A stretch of DNA of 64,000 nt. Source: Roridomyces roridus. Lineage: Eukaryota > Basidiomycota > Agaricomycetes > Agaricales > Mycenaceae. Where the stretch lies: NCBI GenBank assembly GCA_029378245.1, contig JARKIF010000024.1, positions 496,001 to 560,000 of the forward strand, read 5' to 3'. The notes under the pieces are model-generated. The model saw nothing but the letters and a program-made list of their open reading frames with translations, made no database searches and was not told the origin of the DNA. Every line of letters begins with the position of its first letter. Within the stretch, counting starts at the first letter, position 1. This document shows, piece after piece, positions 52,894-63,449 of the stretch. A program made the position numbers and the translations under genes.

Positions 52894-55800
52894 GAGTATA
52901 TACAGAAGTAGTAGAAGTGGAACTCAGGAATGGAAGTGGAAGTCAGCTAGTGGAAGTGGAAGTGCGCCCGAGTGGAAGTGGAAGTATGTGACCAGTGGAA
53001 GTGAAAGATCCATTATCCGATGATGATGGCGCATCAGCCCACATCCACATTTGGTAAGGCGATCTTGATTCTTGAAGCGAACTCTCACAGCTCTGGGCCA
53101 TTGTGCATGCCCTCGCCAATGGCTGGCTATTGTCCGCGTCCTGCAGCGCGTGCACGGCACCCATTCTTGCTCTCAGCCACCACCCACCCACTCAGTACAA
53201 CCCCGCCCTTCGTGCATCTCAATGAGTTCTCCACCGACGCCGGCCGTGCCAGTGTCCAGGATTGTGGCTGCCGTGGGTCATGATCGTCTCAGACAGTACA
53301 TAAGCCAGGTGCGTCGACTCTGTCGCGTTTCTGGGGTGTTTTTTTTTGATTAGTTTTCAGATATTCCCCGCTGAGATTGTCGCAATTGGGTACTACACCG
53401 TCGAAAACGCCGAATCCTGGCTGGAGGTCGACAAGTTCATGCGCTGGGTAGGACATCAAGCCCAGGGCTCTGCAGCCGCCGCCTTTCCAGCTACCCCACT
53501 ACCTCAGGCCACGCCACCCGCCCCCATTGCTTCATCTTCTCGCCTCCCCCCGTCTTCTCCCCCTGCGGAGTTCTCCCCGTTGCAAACACCTATGCCGCCC
53601 GCTGCATCTCGACTACCCAATATCTCCACCGGCGACGCTGCTCGAGACGCCCCCGGAACAGCTCGTGCTGTTATATCCATCGACTCGGACGATGAAGAGC
53701 TGCCACCGCTGTCCAAGCTATCAGCTCTTGTGTCCAAGCCGAAGCGAAAGCGCGCACCGGCCGAGACCCTGCAAGACAGAGACTCCGGGTCGGATTCTGA
53801 CTGTGTCGTGGTTACCCAACCCAAGCGCCGGAAGACGCAGCACACAAATTCCAACGTGCACATGTGCAAGATTACAAAACAGTTCAAGGTCTCAGAGATA
53901 CGCGACATCTCCGAGATCCCGCCGTTGGGCTGGACTGCAGCTCGTGCGGACGAGAGTTTTGTATACCGTCTGGACCTCACGGGCGATACCCGCGAGTGGA
54001 CTGACTCTTCCGAGAAGCCACTCTCGATGGCGGCAATCATTAAGCTGGAGGTGTGTGCTCCCAGATATCCTTCTGCATGTATTTACTCATCCTCTCGCAG
54101 GATCAAGACTCTTGGGGCGGCCGCGGCAGCGGCGGAACCACCAATGTAAAGAAGGCCACGAAGGTCGTTGCATTGGACGATGTTCTATGCCAGCTGGCCA
54201 CCCATGACTGCCAGGGCGTCTACATTTGCGACCAGATTGACGACACGCTCCTCGACGGTCACGAGCGCTACGAACCCGACGAGGACGATATGCGTGAGTT
54301 ATTTGAAGCAGAACGCGACGTAAATGTTCGTGAAACATCCTCCGTCGGGATGCGAGCGGCGGCGTAAGTTCTTTCACCTCATCGGCGTCTCCACCGGCCT
54401 CATTAGTCCCCAGATTTTATGCCCGCATGCATCGCATTCCGTGCCACATCGTAAAGGCGGATGGTACTCCGTGTGACGGGCTCCCAGTGTACAGAAGCCT
54501 GACGAAGGTCGGTCGGAAACTTGAGTTGAGTGCATTCTTACTCATGCCATTTCAGATGAATCTCGACGGCAAGTATGGATTCATCGGATGCCAGGGTTAT
54601 CGCCGGAGCGATGCAAAACGCTCTCATCGGCTCGAAAATATCCCTCGTGATGTGAAGGAGGACTTGGTTAAGGAGCTCTTTGCAAACAACGGCGAGTTCA
54701 AGTCCGAAGTCCATCTCGATGCCGCTGCATGTGCCCGGGTCAGTCATCCTCGGAACGGTGGCAAGGGCGACCGGGTATGCCGTACGTGTTTTGTCTCCTG
54801 TATTGGGTGATATTGAAACTAAGAGTCATTATTTGGCAGCCTATACACATGTGGACGAGAACAACCGCGTCGTTCAGGGCAAGCTCATCCATCGTCCATG
54901 TGGGGCCAAAATTCGCATTTACTCCCCTCTCGATCGCACCGACCGTCGTGCTATTGTTTCGGTACTTGGACCTCACAACCACCCCAAATTCCCATCGACC
55001 AAAGTGACGCGCAAGGGCAAGGACAAGTACATGGAATCCATCTCCAATGCAGGAGCTACGGGTCTAACTGTTGTGAAATGCGACTCGGGTAGCTACACTC
55101 AGTGATTCGAGACGTCTGTTTAATATAACATGTCGTCCTTTTCAGCTCCGGGTACTCAGAGAATATTCAATGGTCAAACACCTGCTGCCGTCGATCCCGC
55201 GCTTGCAAACGCTCGCGTTAAACGGAACTTCATCAAGAAGGCAAAGATGCTCGCCTGTCCCCATGGTCTTCAAATTGAAGGTTCGTAAAAGTTGCTCGGT
55301 GATCAGTTTTGAAACAAGTGACTGAAAATTCCACTCGCAGGAGTTATGCATCGGCGGCTGCAGATGCTTTCGCTTCCCCACGAGAAGCAGTATATCTGGC
55401 ACGTTTCGTCTGGGAACAACCTGGATCTGGTCATTACAATGCTACCATTCCTCGCTGGTCGTATCCATGTGGCCAAGGCGTCATTGCACGATAATACCTA
55501 CGCCCGAATTCATGGTGCTTGGAAGGAATGGGAGGTCGTGGTGTGGGATGACCGTTACAATTGCCGTGAGTCCCAGTGCCTGCCACAGTCCGCAGATGCA
55601 ACGAACTGATGAGACGTCTCACAGGACTCACGATCGGCCGCATTTATAGTCAACACGAGAAGTATGAAACATTCATGAAGATGTGGCCCGGTCTCTTTGA
55701 GACAATCGAGAAGATCACCAAAGCGGAGGTCAAGTTCAAATTCATCGACGGCGAAGGGCTACGCACGGTTCTTGTCGATGGAAACAAGCCTCAGGCAAAT

Positions 55801-57166
55801 GCACTCGGGGCGTACATGGTGACCCGTAATCGTCCTCAACTCAGCGGAGTCTTCGAGACAGAGCCGAAGCGCATTCTGCCGAATGTTCTTCGAACTTGTA
55901 CGTTCCACGTTGAAAGGTGCGCAGTGATTCATAGTTTCTGTTTTCTTCTTCGCTTGCTCATTTTCTGGTATGTAGAAAATTCACGGATATGGCAAAGGTG
56001 GTTCCAGACGAACCCATGGCGCGCATACGCCGTTGTCTCTATATCAAAACGCAGCAAGAGCTTGAGGAGTTTATCGAGTGGTGCAAAAACTCTGAATATA
56101 AGGTTGTGAGAGGTACGTGTTTGTTTCCCGCCTGCGCAACGCGCGCTGAAGACTTTCTCGCATAGACTGGATCGCAGACAAGGAGTCTATCCCTTGGTTC
56201 TTCCCGTCCATCAACCGCCACTTCTCAAAAATTCCCGAGGAGGACTGGTATCTCACGCCGGGAGATAACCTCAATGAGAGCGCGCACCCTTACACGAATA
56301 AACACACGGGAACGAACTTGTCCCTGCTTGAAGCTATTGATTCGTAAGCTATTTCATATAGATATGACGAACTGGAACTCATTCGACTCAGGGCTTATAA
56401 ACTCGACTGTGAGGTTGAGGCAAAGCTTTGCCAGATCATCGCCAGCGGCGTCCTGATGAATCATCGAAACACGAAGCCAGAGCGCGACAGCAACAACGCC
56501 CGGCGGCGTGAATCTCATCGTAAACAAGCTGCGGACCGGTTTGAAGCACGCACTGAGCTTCAAGAGCTTGATGATGCCATCCAACGCTCTGCTGCCGAGA
56601 CCAAGCAGCTTCGTGAGCAAAAGAAGGCCCTCCAGAGCACCAGTGGAGTAAAGAAAACGAAGCGCAAGGGGGAGCAGGCGAAGGAGAACGATCCGGACTC
56701 TGATGAACTGGCAGGGCTGGACGATACGGACTCGGTGGCTGATGCCGAGGCTCCGGCTCCATTCCCACAGCTTCGTATGGTAGACGACGAGGGGTTCGCG
56801 CCAAATGACTTCCGGCTCGACAGTGATCTTGAGCCGCCAGTCTCGGCCGACTTTGGTGATTTCAATCCCGAATTCTGAATGTACATGCTATTTACTGCAA
56901 CATCAACACGTACATTCTTTGACATATTTAGGACCGCGTCCCTTCGAACGCGGGATTTGATTCTGGATGAATGGGCGCTAAGTGCAGCAACATTACATAA
57001 GATGGGCGGGATTGGGCGGGATGCGCCCGAGGGTGTGTGGAAGTGGAAGTGGCACTGGCGAGCTCCCAGTGGAAGTGGAAGTCGATGCCGATCAGAACGG
57101 AGTCGACCGGAAGAGCCCGAGTGGAAGTGGAAGTGACTTCCACTTCCACAACTTTGGTCATGCCTC
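52894..57166 (+). mobile_element. MULE-like DNA transposon, 4,273 bp, with intact gene
   Basis: It is flanked by an 8-bp target duplication, TGCCTCCA (52886-52893 and 57167-57174). The ends are degenerate inverted repeats: left GAGTATATACAGAAGTAGTA and right (reverse complement) GAGGCATGACCAAAGTTGTG, about 23 of 33 positions matching. Both subterminal zones carry many copies of GTGGAAGTGGAAGT: four to five at 52911-53000, and three direct plus one inverted at 57038-57150. These are probable transposase binding sites. One 12-exon gene with a complete frame lies inside, so the element may be autonomous. The 8-bp duplication, long coding region and zinc-finger-like motif suggest a Mutator-like element, by inference rather than by a confirmed catalytic triad. 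Confidence 0.85.
53222..56878 (+). CDS. Transposase-like protein of the MULE-like element
   Basis: Twelve exons (53222-53308, 53361-54050, 54101-54363, 54414-54507, 54556-54781, 54840-55088, 55146-55280, 55341-55565, 55625-55916, 55976-56112, 56166-56343, 56392-56878) sum to 3,063 nt, 1,020 residues, with no stop. N-terminal third: Pro/Ser-rich and acidic with a nuclear-signal-like KPKRKR. Middle: MHRIPCHIVKADGTPCDGLP and RPCGAKIRIYS...GPHNHP, a Cys/His arrangement like the FAR1/WRKY-GCM1 fingers of Mutator transposases. Next, candidate acidic residues of a DDE core (EVVVWDDRYN, VLVDGNKPQANALG), then NLNESAHPYTNKHTGTNLSL. C-terminus: coiled coil (ELQELDDAIQRSAAETKQL) and a Lys-rich patch. Very similar proteins are repeated in mushroom genomes, in my recollection without assigned function. 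The catalytic residues are a guess. Confidence 0.75.
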
Positions 57167-57826
57167 TGCCTCCACAAGCAACTTGAACTGCGGTGCAGAA
57201 CTAATATCGCTTTCGAGTACTTCGAGCCCGGATAGATGAGGCAGCAGCGGACGGATCGTATCGTATCTTCCGCCGCCCATGACACCCCCCAGCGTGTGAG
57301 ACAAATGCTTGAGTTGGGCACTGGGAGCGACGGCGGTCACGGGCTCTGCATGATTATCCAGCGACACAATCGCTAGATCGAGGTGTCTGACGGATGCGGC
57401 AGCATAGGAGAGTAGACTGGGGGCCATGTCCTCGCAGATCATCAGGGTGAGCGACTGCATAGAGGGTTTCTGAAGGCTCTCCATCAGAGCTGTGACGAGG
57501 AACTTTGGCCACTCCTCGCCCGACCACTTTATGCGTGCGACATCTGGGAAAATGGGAAGGAGAGAAGCGAGCTCCTTCAGCTGGCTTTTTGACTCGGGCG
57601 TCGAGACATCGAGCTCTTTGACGTAGGATCTGAAATGAGGGAAGGCGGTGAACTGCTGGGTAGCGCGGCGGATGCTCTTCTTATCCTTAACGGACACGCT
57701 ATGGAAGAGGCCCCGTTGGCTGGCGACGAGGAGGGATTTAGAGGCCAGGGAACATTGCTGGAGGGTGACATTGTCGGGGACTTTGCCGACGACGGCGTCG
57801 AGCAGCTCTTGTGGCCAGGTGATCAT

Positions 57827-57900
57827 GGGTGTCGGGGAGGAAGAAAAAAATGTGACAGGCCAGAGTCCCACGCCGCAGTGTTTGGACCGCCAACGAAGCA
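57827..57900 (-). promoter_or_regulatory. Conserved upstream block of the F-box family (split copy)
   Basis: On the minus strand CCAAACACTGCGGCGTGGGA, CTGTCACATTTTTTTCTTCC and CCGACACCC before the ATG at 57826, as in the other copies. Confidence 0.6.
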
Positions 57901-58160
57901 TCTGCGCGCTATTTCCGCCATCTCAACGTTGTTACTACTAAGACGTCACAGAAGCGTAGATTGAATAGGAAAGAAGAGAACGCGCGTTGGTGAGAAAGAA
58001 CTGGGTTCAATGGCGCTGGTAGTAAGAACAACACAGGCGGCGGACGTATACAGACAAGAGAGATAACACAAAGACCTAGACCTTACACCCCTCAATTTTC
58101 AAGTACGGCCATCCGCCAGCCGACACATCATCTGGAGACAGAACCACCAACCCCTCGTTC
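57901..58160. other. Spacer between F-box genes
   Basis: Promoter-side flank of the split copy and 3' flank of the next F-box gene. Nothing else seen. Confidence 0.4.
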
Positions 58161-59391
58161 TCAATCATCATCGCCGACGAGATCCAGCACCGACAATCGC
58201 ATGCCAGCGCGTGCTGACTTCACCGATTCCCAAAACTTCAGAATGTACGTCGTCAGCGCAGACCGACCGTCATCGGCAATATACCCTTCGTCCAAGGGGA
58301 ACCATAGTTCGAACTCGAGTTCCGTGAGACATGTGAATGCCTTGGTGCTCGAAATGCCCATGAACAGACCGGGCGGATCGTCCGCCGAGAGAGGCACGGA
58401 AACGACTGCAGCGCTGTCGAGGAGGATGTGGATCTTCTCGACATGGGGGATTTGGTCTGCCCTGGGGACAATCGACAAGACTTGAGCGAGTGTCATCTTT
58501 GGGGAGCCTCCGAGCAGCATGCGCAGCTCCAGTACGCGGAGGGATGGGAGCTTTCTTATGTCAAGGGGCGCGGAGTCGACGTTGGCTACATCAATTTCAG
58601 ATGTTCAGAAAGGATTCGGGAACCCGGACTACACGGGACTCACGCTCATGGCACAGCGTCAGGCGTTCCAGATCCTCCGTCGCATCGAGAACGGAGGCCA
58701 GGACGGAGACGTCTGCGTCGGATCGTATGTCAAACCCGAGGCGTTGGAGCTTTGAGAGGTGAGGTGTGATGTTCCGGGACACAGATCCCAGCGTCTCAGA
58801 GCCGACATTCTGTCCAAGTTGGAGACGCTTTAACGTGGATTTTCCGCAATTCGAAGGCTGTTTGATGAGGAGCGAACTGTGTGGGGATAGACTCTCGACG
58901 CGCGCCTCGTGCAGCACTAAATCGACCACGGAAGTGTGGACAAAGGATATGAGGGCGGCGGGGACGGTACAATAACGCATGGCAAGACATTGTAAAGATG
59001 GACATCCCATGAGACCCATGAGAGCGTCGGAGAGATCCTGGGATAGCATACCCCAGGACACTTGTGTGAGATTCAGCTGGACGATCCTCAAGTCCCGGAA
59101 CATGTTGAGGACCTGGGCAAGAATCGGAAAATCTGCGGCGGTCGGAAGCTCATACATGGCCAGGGTGCGGACATGAGATCGCAGATGAGGCGAGGAGGCA
59201 AACAACTCGGCTGCCCGTCGAGTATACTCGGACGAGCTCGATATGTAGCCAACGAAGTGGATGCCGCGGAAAAGGCGCTTTTGGCAAGGCGAGACAAAGG
59301 TCCTGGCCGCGAGGCACGTCGGAGAGAGTGCCTTCCTATCGTCGATCTCGTCGACGATCGCATCGATGAGCTCCTGCGGTACGGGAGGCAT
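58161..59391 (-). CDS. F-box-like / leucine-rich protein, VPQ-type
   Basis: Minus-strand exons 59391-58644 and 58585-58161 (58-nt intron GTGAGTCCC...GATGTAG) give 390 residues. Start MPPVPQELIDAIVDEIDDRK, then LAARTFVSPCQKRLFRGI, a typical N-terminal F-box. The body has leucine-rich character (LSKLQRLGFDI, LRVLELRMLL) and ends SVLDLVGDDD. It forms a separate subfamily from the WPQ and DLPQ groups; the fragment at 49.5-50.1 kb is its closest relative in the window (shared GYIADD..SAL). An in-frame ATG 48 nt upstream exists but the F-box start is preferred. Intact. Confidence 0.82.
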
Positions 59392-59735
59392 GGAGGTTTG
59401 GGAAGAAAATTGACGATCCACGTGACTGATGACCAACAACTGATCGATCCGTCACTGCCATCTCCCGACGGCCCGAAGCGTCCCAAGCATCGAAGCTCAA
59501 GCTAATAAATCAGGGTGGATGCACGGCAAAGGATCTTGAAACAAAATGAATACAAAAACATCTGAACGATACGTTGAAACTTTCCCGCGCCGGATCGAAC
59601 GGCGTCTTCCCTTTTGTTGCTCGGGATGCATTCGACCAACCTTACCGATCTAGTCCACAGTACAAGCTCCATAGCGTGCAACGATTCCAAGCGCGGGAAG
59701 CCAGCGCTAGGTGATCAGAAACTACAACATGCACA
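59392..59735. other. Intergenic, F-box promoter and receptor 3' flank
   Basis: No gene. Contains a T-arm-like word GCCGGATCGAACGGC (59589-59603), related to the short repeats near the other F-box genes but lacking their downstream word. Confidence 0.45.
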
Positions 59736-61296
59736 TCATATATGCGACCCAACATCTACAACTTCGATCGACGCTCCCCGACTAAATGCCCCACTCCTCT
59801 TGGGTAACATCAACGGGGGCGGCCCTGCGCACGGCCCCTTGAACGGCCTCGTCTCAGCCGCACCGAGATCTGAAGACTCAGTCACGGTCTGCCCTGACCC
59901 CGTACCCACCGTCCTCAAATCAACGCCCCAACTCCAATGCTCCCTCGTCGTCGTCTCGAGCCCGGCTCTTCGGAGCGCTTGTATGCCGCGGATGAAAGCC
60001 TATGCACCAAAGTTAATTCGGCGGAATCGAAATGAAAACCACGCACAGGATCTGAAGCAGCCAAGCAAAAATAAAGCACAGGCCTTAACGCATATATCGC
60101 CGCGTCCGCCACATTCATTCGCCACAGGGCTTCCGTGATTACGGGATCCCCCGCCTGCAGTTTAGCTTGCCACAAATCCAGCAGACGAGTCGAGAAATTG
60201 GTTAAGCATGAGACTAGCGGGTAAAGGCCTTTGTGTGAAGTAAATGAGAATTGAGCTCCTGTTCAATGAATGGAACGCACTAATTCGGAGGATGATATTC
60301 CGATATTGCCCAATGGGCGTTTCCGAAGGCATGGTCCAATCGCCAGTTGGTGTTGAATGCGTACTGTTCCCACTCTTCTCCGCGTGGTCCCTCAATGCGC
60401 GGCGGATGGCGACCTTCACCCAGCAACCAGTGAGCCTTGAGACATCGGTTGTGGTACACGCACGTACCTTCTGCGAAATAATATACCCGATTATGACCAA
60501 AAACACCAGAACCTCGCCAAAAGCCGTGGATAGGACCCAAAATGATTGGGTACCGATGAGCCAGCGCATACGCACGGCGGGGTCGGGGTCAGAGAACCAG
60601 CATGAGTGGCCCACGTCGTTCCACCTTATCCGCGGTCGGTAAGTCAAGAGGTCTTCTCTCGGGAGAGAGAAGGTCGACGACGCACCCAAATTGGCCGGCA
60701 GCTAATGGAGTGATGTTGCACACCAAAGCGAGAATGGAGCTCCCGAAGACATAGTACTTTTCCATCATCCGTCCATTGACTCCGTGTACGAGGACCAATT
60801 GAAGGTTAAGCGCCATGCAAAAGAATATCAAGGCCGAGAACATCGACGTCAGCTAAAATATCAGGGATGTGAGAGAGAGTCGACCCAAAAGGCACAGCAA
60901 CGCACGTAGACGAGGGTATCAATAACACTACACCACGGCGTAGGTCCTGCGCGGAGGTTCACGCCCACAGCCAGTATTATGCAAAAGATGACGCTATCCG
61001 GCAAGACTCAGCCTCTCTCGCAAAACGAAGTAGTCAAAGCAAAAGACGTACTTGGCCACCTGCGAATAAACCAACAGCCTTAAACTGACTCGATTGAGGT
61101 GCGGTCGGGAGATGGGATGCCAACGCAGGTAGCAGTAGCCGCAGAGGAGCAGGAAATTTAGGCAGGCTCCTATTATCAGTAACGCGCGCACTGTTTGACT
61201 GTACATCATTAGAAAGTGAAATATGCGAAGCATGGAGCGTACGGACGCGAAGGGAGCGTCGAGAGGACCGGGTCTGTGAGGTGTGGATGCAGTCAT
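59736..61296 (-). CDS. Seven-transmembrane G-protein-coupled-receptor-like protein
   Basis: Seven exons on the minus strand (61296-61052, 60993-60906, 60852-60686, 60624-60468, 60413-60281, 60228-60047, 59999-59736) give 411 residues in frame. Seven hydrophobic segments are visible: ALLIIGACLNFLLLCGYCYL; LLVYSQVANVIFCIILAVG; SMFSALIFFCMALNLQLVLV; YYVFGSSILALVCNITPLAA; WLIGTQSFWVLSTAFGEVLV; LYPLVSCLTNFST; ADAAIYALRPVLYFCLA. The pattern HSCWFSD before TM5 and the RxxLYPLV segment at TM6 fit fungal cAMP-receptor-like/Git3-like receptors. The tail after TM7 is soluble and Ser/Gly/Pro-rich. It is not a STE3 pheromone receptor by pattern. Ligand unknown; such receptors sense nutrients or unidentified signals at the plasma membrane. 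Confidence 0.8.
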
Positions 61297-62056
61297 GGCG
61301 GGAGGGGGGAAAGAGCGGGGTGCTGGCAGCAAAGACAGGGTCCTCCGCACTGTCGCTCGATCATTTATTTAGTAGCGGATCACTGCCCAGAACTGAACTC
61401 GGACGCGCAAGTTTCCGAGCCGCCCGAGCAGCCGACAGGGGGTGTGTGTCGGTGGATGCCATGATCCTGCCTTCGAGTCAAGAACCATGCGAGAGCGCCG
61501 CAGTTTCGGGGGTGGCACTCTCAGGAACGAATGAATAGCGGAAACAAATCTTACAGGGTCCTGCATCCAAAATTATACCCGACTCCATAATCGGCCAAAT
61601 ACATCTCGAAATGCTACGCCCGAGTCAACACCAGGCAACGATTCGACAAGAACCCACTCACCTCACCACATGTATCCAGTCGCAAGCCCGCCTGGAGCCC
61701 CTTGATGCGAAGCAACACAAACCCTTAAGGGTGAGTTTGCGGAGTGCAGGGATGATCGGACTGACTCATTTTCAGAGAGTTCAAGCAGCCTGTCAGGGTG
61801 GAGTCCCTGACCACCCCGAGACTGTTCTGGATTCTGTCAGAGCATCGGCAATGCGCGGATGGCTGGTATGTAGAAGACGAGTGACGTCGGAGGAGAGCCG
61901 GCTAGGTCGTCCATAGCGAGGCAGGTGGTCGCGGAGAAGAAGACATGAGACAATTCTCAAGTAACCACCTCTCAATATCCACGCGCTATTAGAGTCCTAT
62001 CTGTTCGGGAAGGAGCGAATTGCGGAAACAAATCTCACACGAGTCTCCGACAGTGT
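61297..62056. other. Intergenic region
   Basis: Promoter side of the receptor gene and 3' flank of the AP-2 subunit gene. Short frames only; no feature recognised. Confidence 0.45.
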
Positions 62057-62760
62057 TCATTCCAACTTCTCCAACTCCTCAAGCCGTGCCAACACCACAT
62101 CTTTACTTGTTTCCTCAATCTCTCCTGCCAAGAAGATCTCGTCCAGGATGGCGTAGACCTGCAGTGGGGAGTTATCCAAGAATTCGCAAGTGGCGGCAAG
62201 GAACGCACCTTGTAGAAGTTGAAGACGAGGTCCAGCTCGCATACGTTATCAAAGAATGTATCTGTCGCACTGTCAACACCCGTGCAAGATAGAATTTGGA
62301 GGACGACGCACCCAACACCTCGACAAAGAAATGGATCGCCTCGAGATAGGCCAGCTCGTTGTCGTTGGCGTCGACGCACAGACAGAAAAAGAGGCCGGCG
62401 TAGCGCCGGTATACAACTTTGTAATTCCGGAACTTTGGGATTGAATGAGCGTGCTGAATCTTTCAAGGACCAGGTGCGCACCTCGACGAAATTCGACTGA
62501 TACTTCTGATCACGGGGGGCAACGAGCCGGTGCACCTCTCCACGTAGCCACACCTACAAGGGCATCAGCCTCATCATCTCTCACCCACTTCCTCGGGCTT
62601 CGGCTGGGACACACCTTCTCCTCGTCATCGTAGGGAACGTACCACTTGGAAAGCCGCGTTTTGCCTTGCCGGTTCTGTCGCAGGGTTAACTATGTGAGTG
62701 CCCTGAGGCTCGGAGGGTGGATCTGGAGGAACGGACCTGGACGAGGATGAAGCGAATCAT
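62057..62760 (-). CDS. APS2: AP-2 adaptor complex sigma subunit
   Basis: Six exons on the minus strand (62760-62737, 62674-62615, 62553-62482, 62432-62312, 62261-62209, 62158-62057) total 432 nt, 143 residues, the family's standard size. Sequence landmarks: [105 protein letters not shown]. This longin-fold small subunit is part of the heterotetrameric AP-2 clathrin adaptor at the plasma membrane and helps recognise dileucine cargo signals in endocytosis. Single-copy, strongly conserved. The first exon is only 24 nt. Intact; one of the safest calls in the window. Confidence 0.96.
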
Positions 62761-63449
62761 GGATGGTGATGGCTGACTACAAGGTGGGTTTGTTTGGCTG
62801 TGTATCACTGCGATCACAGTTGCCATTTTGGGTGTTGATGCCTAACGCGCGCCTTCCGCGTTTTTTGTCCAACATAAAATTTTACTATACGTCGATTCTT
62901 TCCACACTAATCGCATTAAGTATAACCACAAATGTAGAGGGAATCAGTTGCGGCATGCCCTTATCAGAAGTCGGCATCAAATTCACTTCCCGTCGTGCAC
63001 GCGTGCGCCGGCGGCAGCGTCTCCCGTCATTCCAGCTCACCGAGAGATAGAGCTCACTTGAATGGTATCGAGAGGCTCACCCCGATTCAATCCTCAACGT
63101 CGAATCGTTGCCAGAAAATGATTGGGCTGTCAATCGTAAGTAATGTTGGACTTGCGGATGTACATGTACAACAGAAAATATATTGAATTTCAACAACACG
63201 GTATGCGTATTCCCCTTCAAAGACACTGGGAATAGAAAGCTCGAGATTGCGCCCCTCAGATGTTTATAAAATGTGCAACGAGGACTGCAGTACTCACGAT
63301 TCATGACTTCGCACGTGTAGGGCGAGACACTAAATTCGGAAGTTGGTTCGCACAAAGCAAAGGCATGCCACCAGGTACACTCACCAGACAGTTCCTCCAG
63401 TCCATCCCTGTCCACCACACTGACCTGCGCATACTTGAGTACGCCCGTC
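62761..63449. other. Intergenic region upstream of APS2
   Basis: Promoter of the AP-2 subunit gene (minus strand) and 3' flank of the partial gene at the right edge. No gene firmly recognised. Confidence 0.4.

Larger units (their letters stand above)
52418..57826 (-). pseudogene. F-box-like gene split by a DNA transposon
   Basis: The N-terminal part runs from the ATG at 57826 (MITWPQELLDAVVGKVPDN) to 57167, ending FKLLVEA. The C-terminal part resumes at 52885 with SHKTLKKLYLRQL, has the family intron (52845-52792) and ends at 52418 (SGSISKQSG). Between them lies a 4.27-kb transposon flanked by TGCCTCCA on both sides. Counting one copy of that 8-mer, exon 1 has 700 nt and exon 2 374 nt, which is exactly in frame with the other paralogues. 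So the gene seems to have been intact (357 residues) until the insertion and has gathered no other obvious damage since. Confidence 0.88.
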
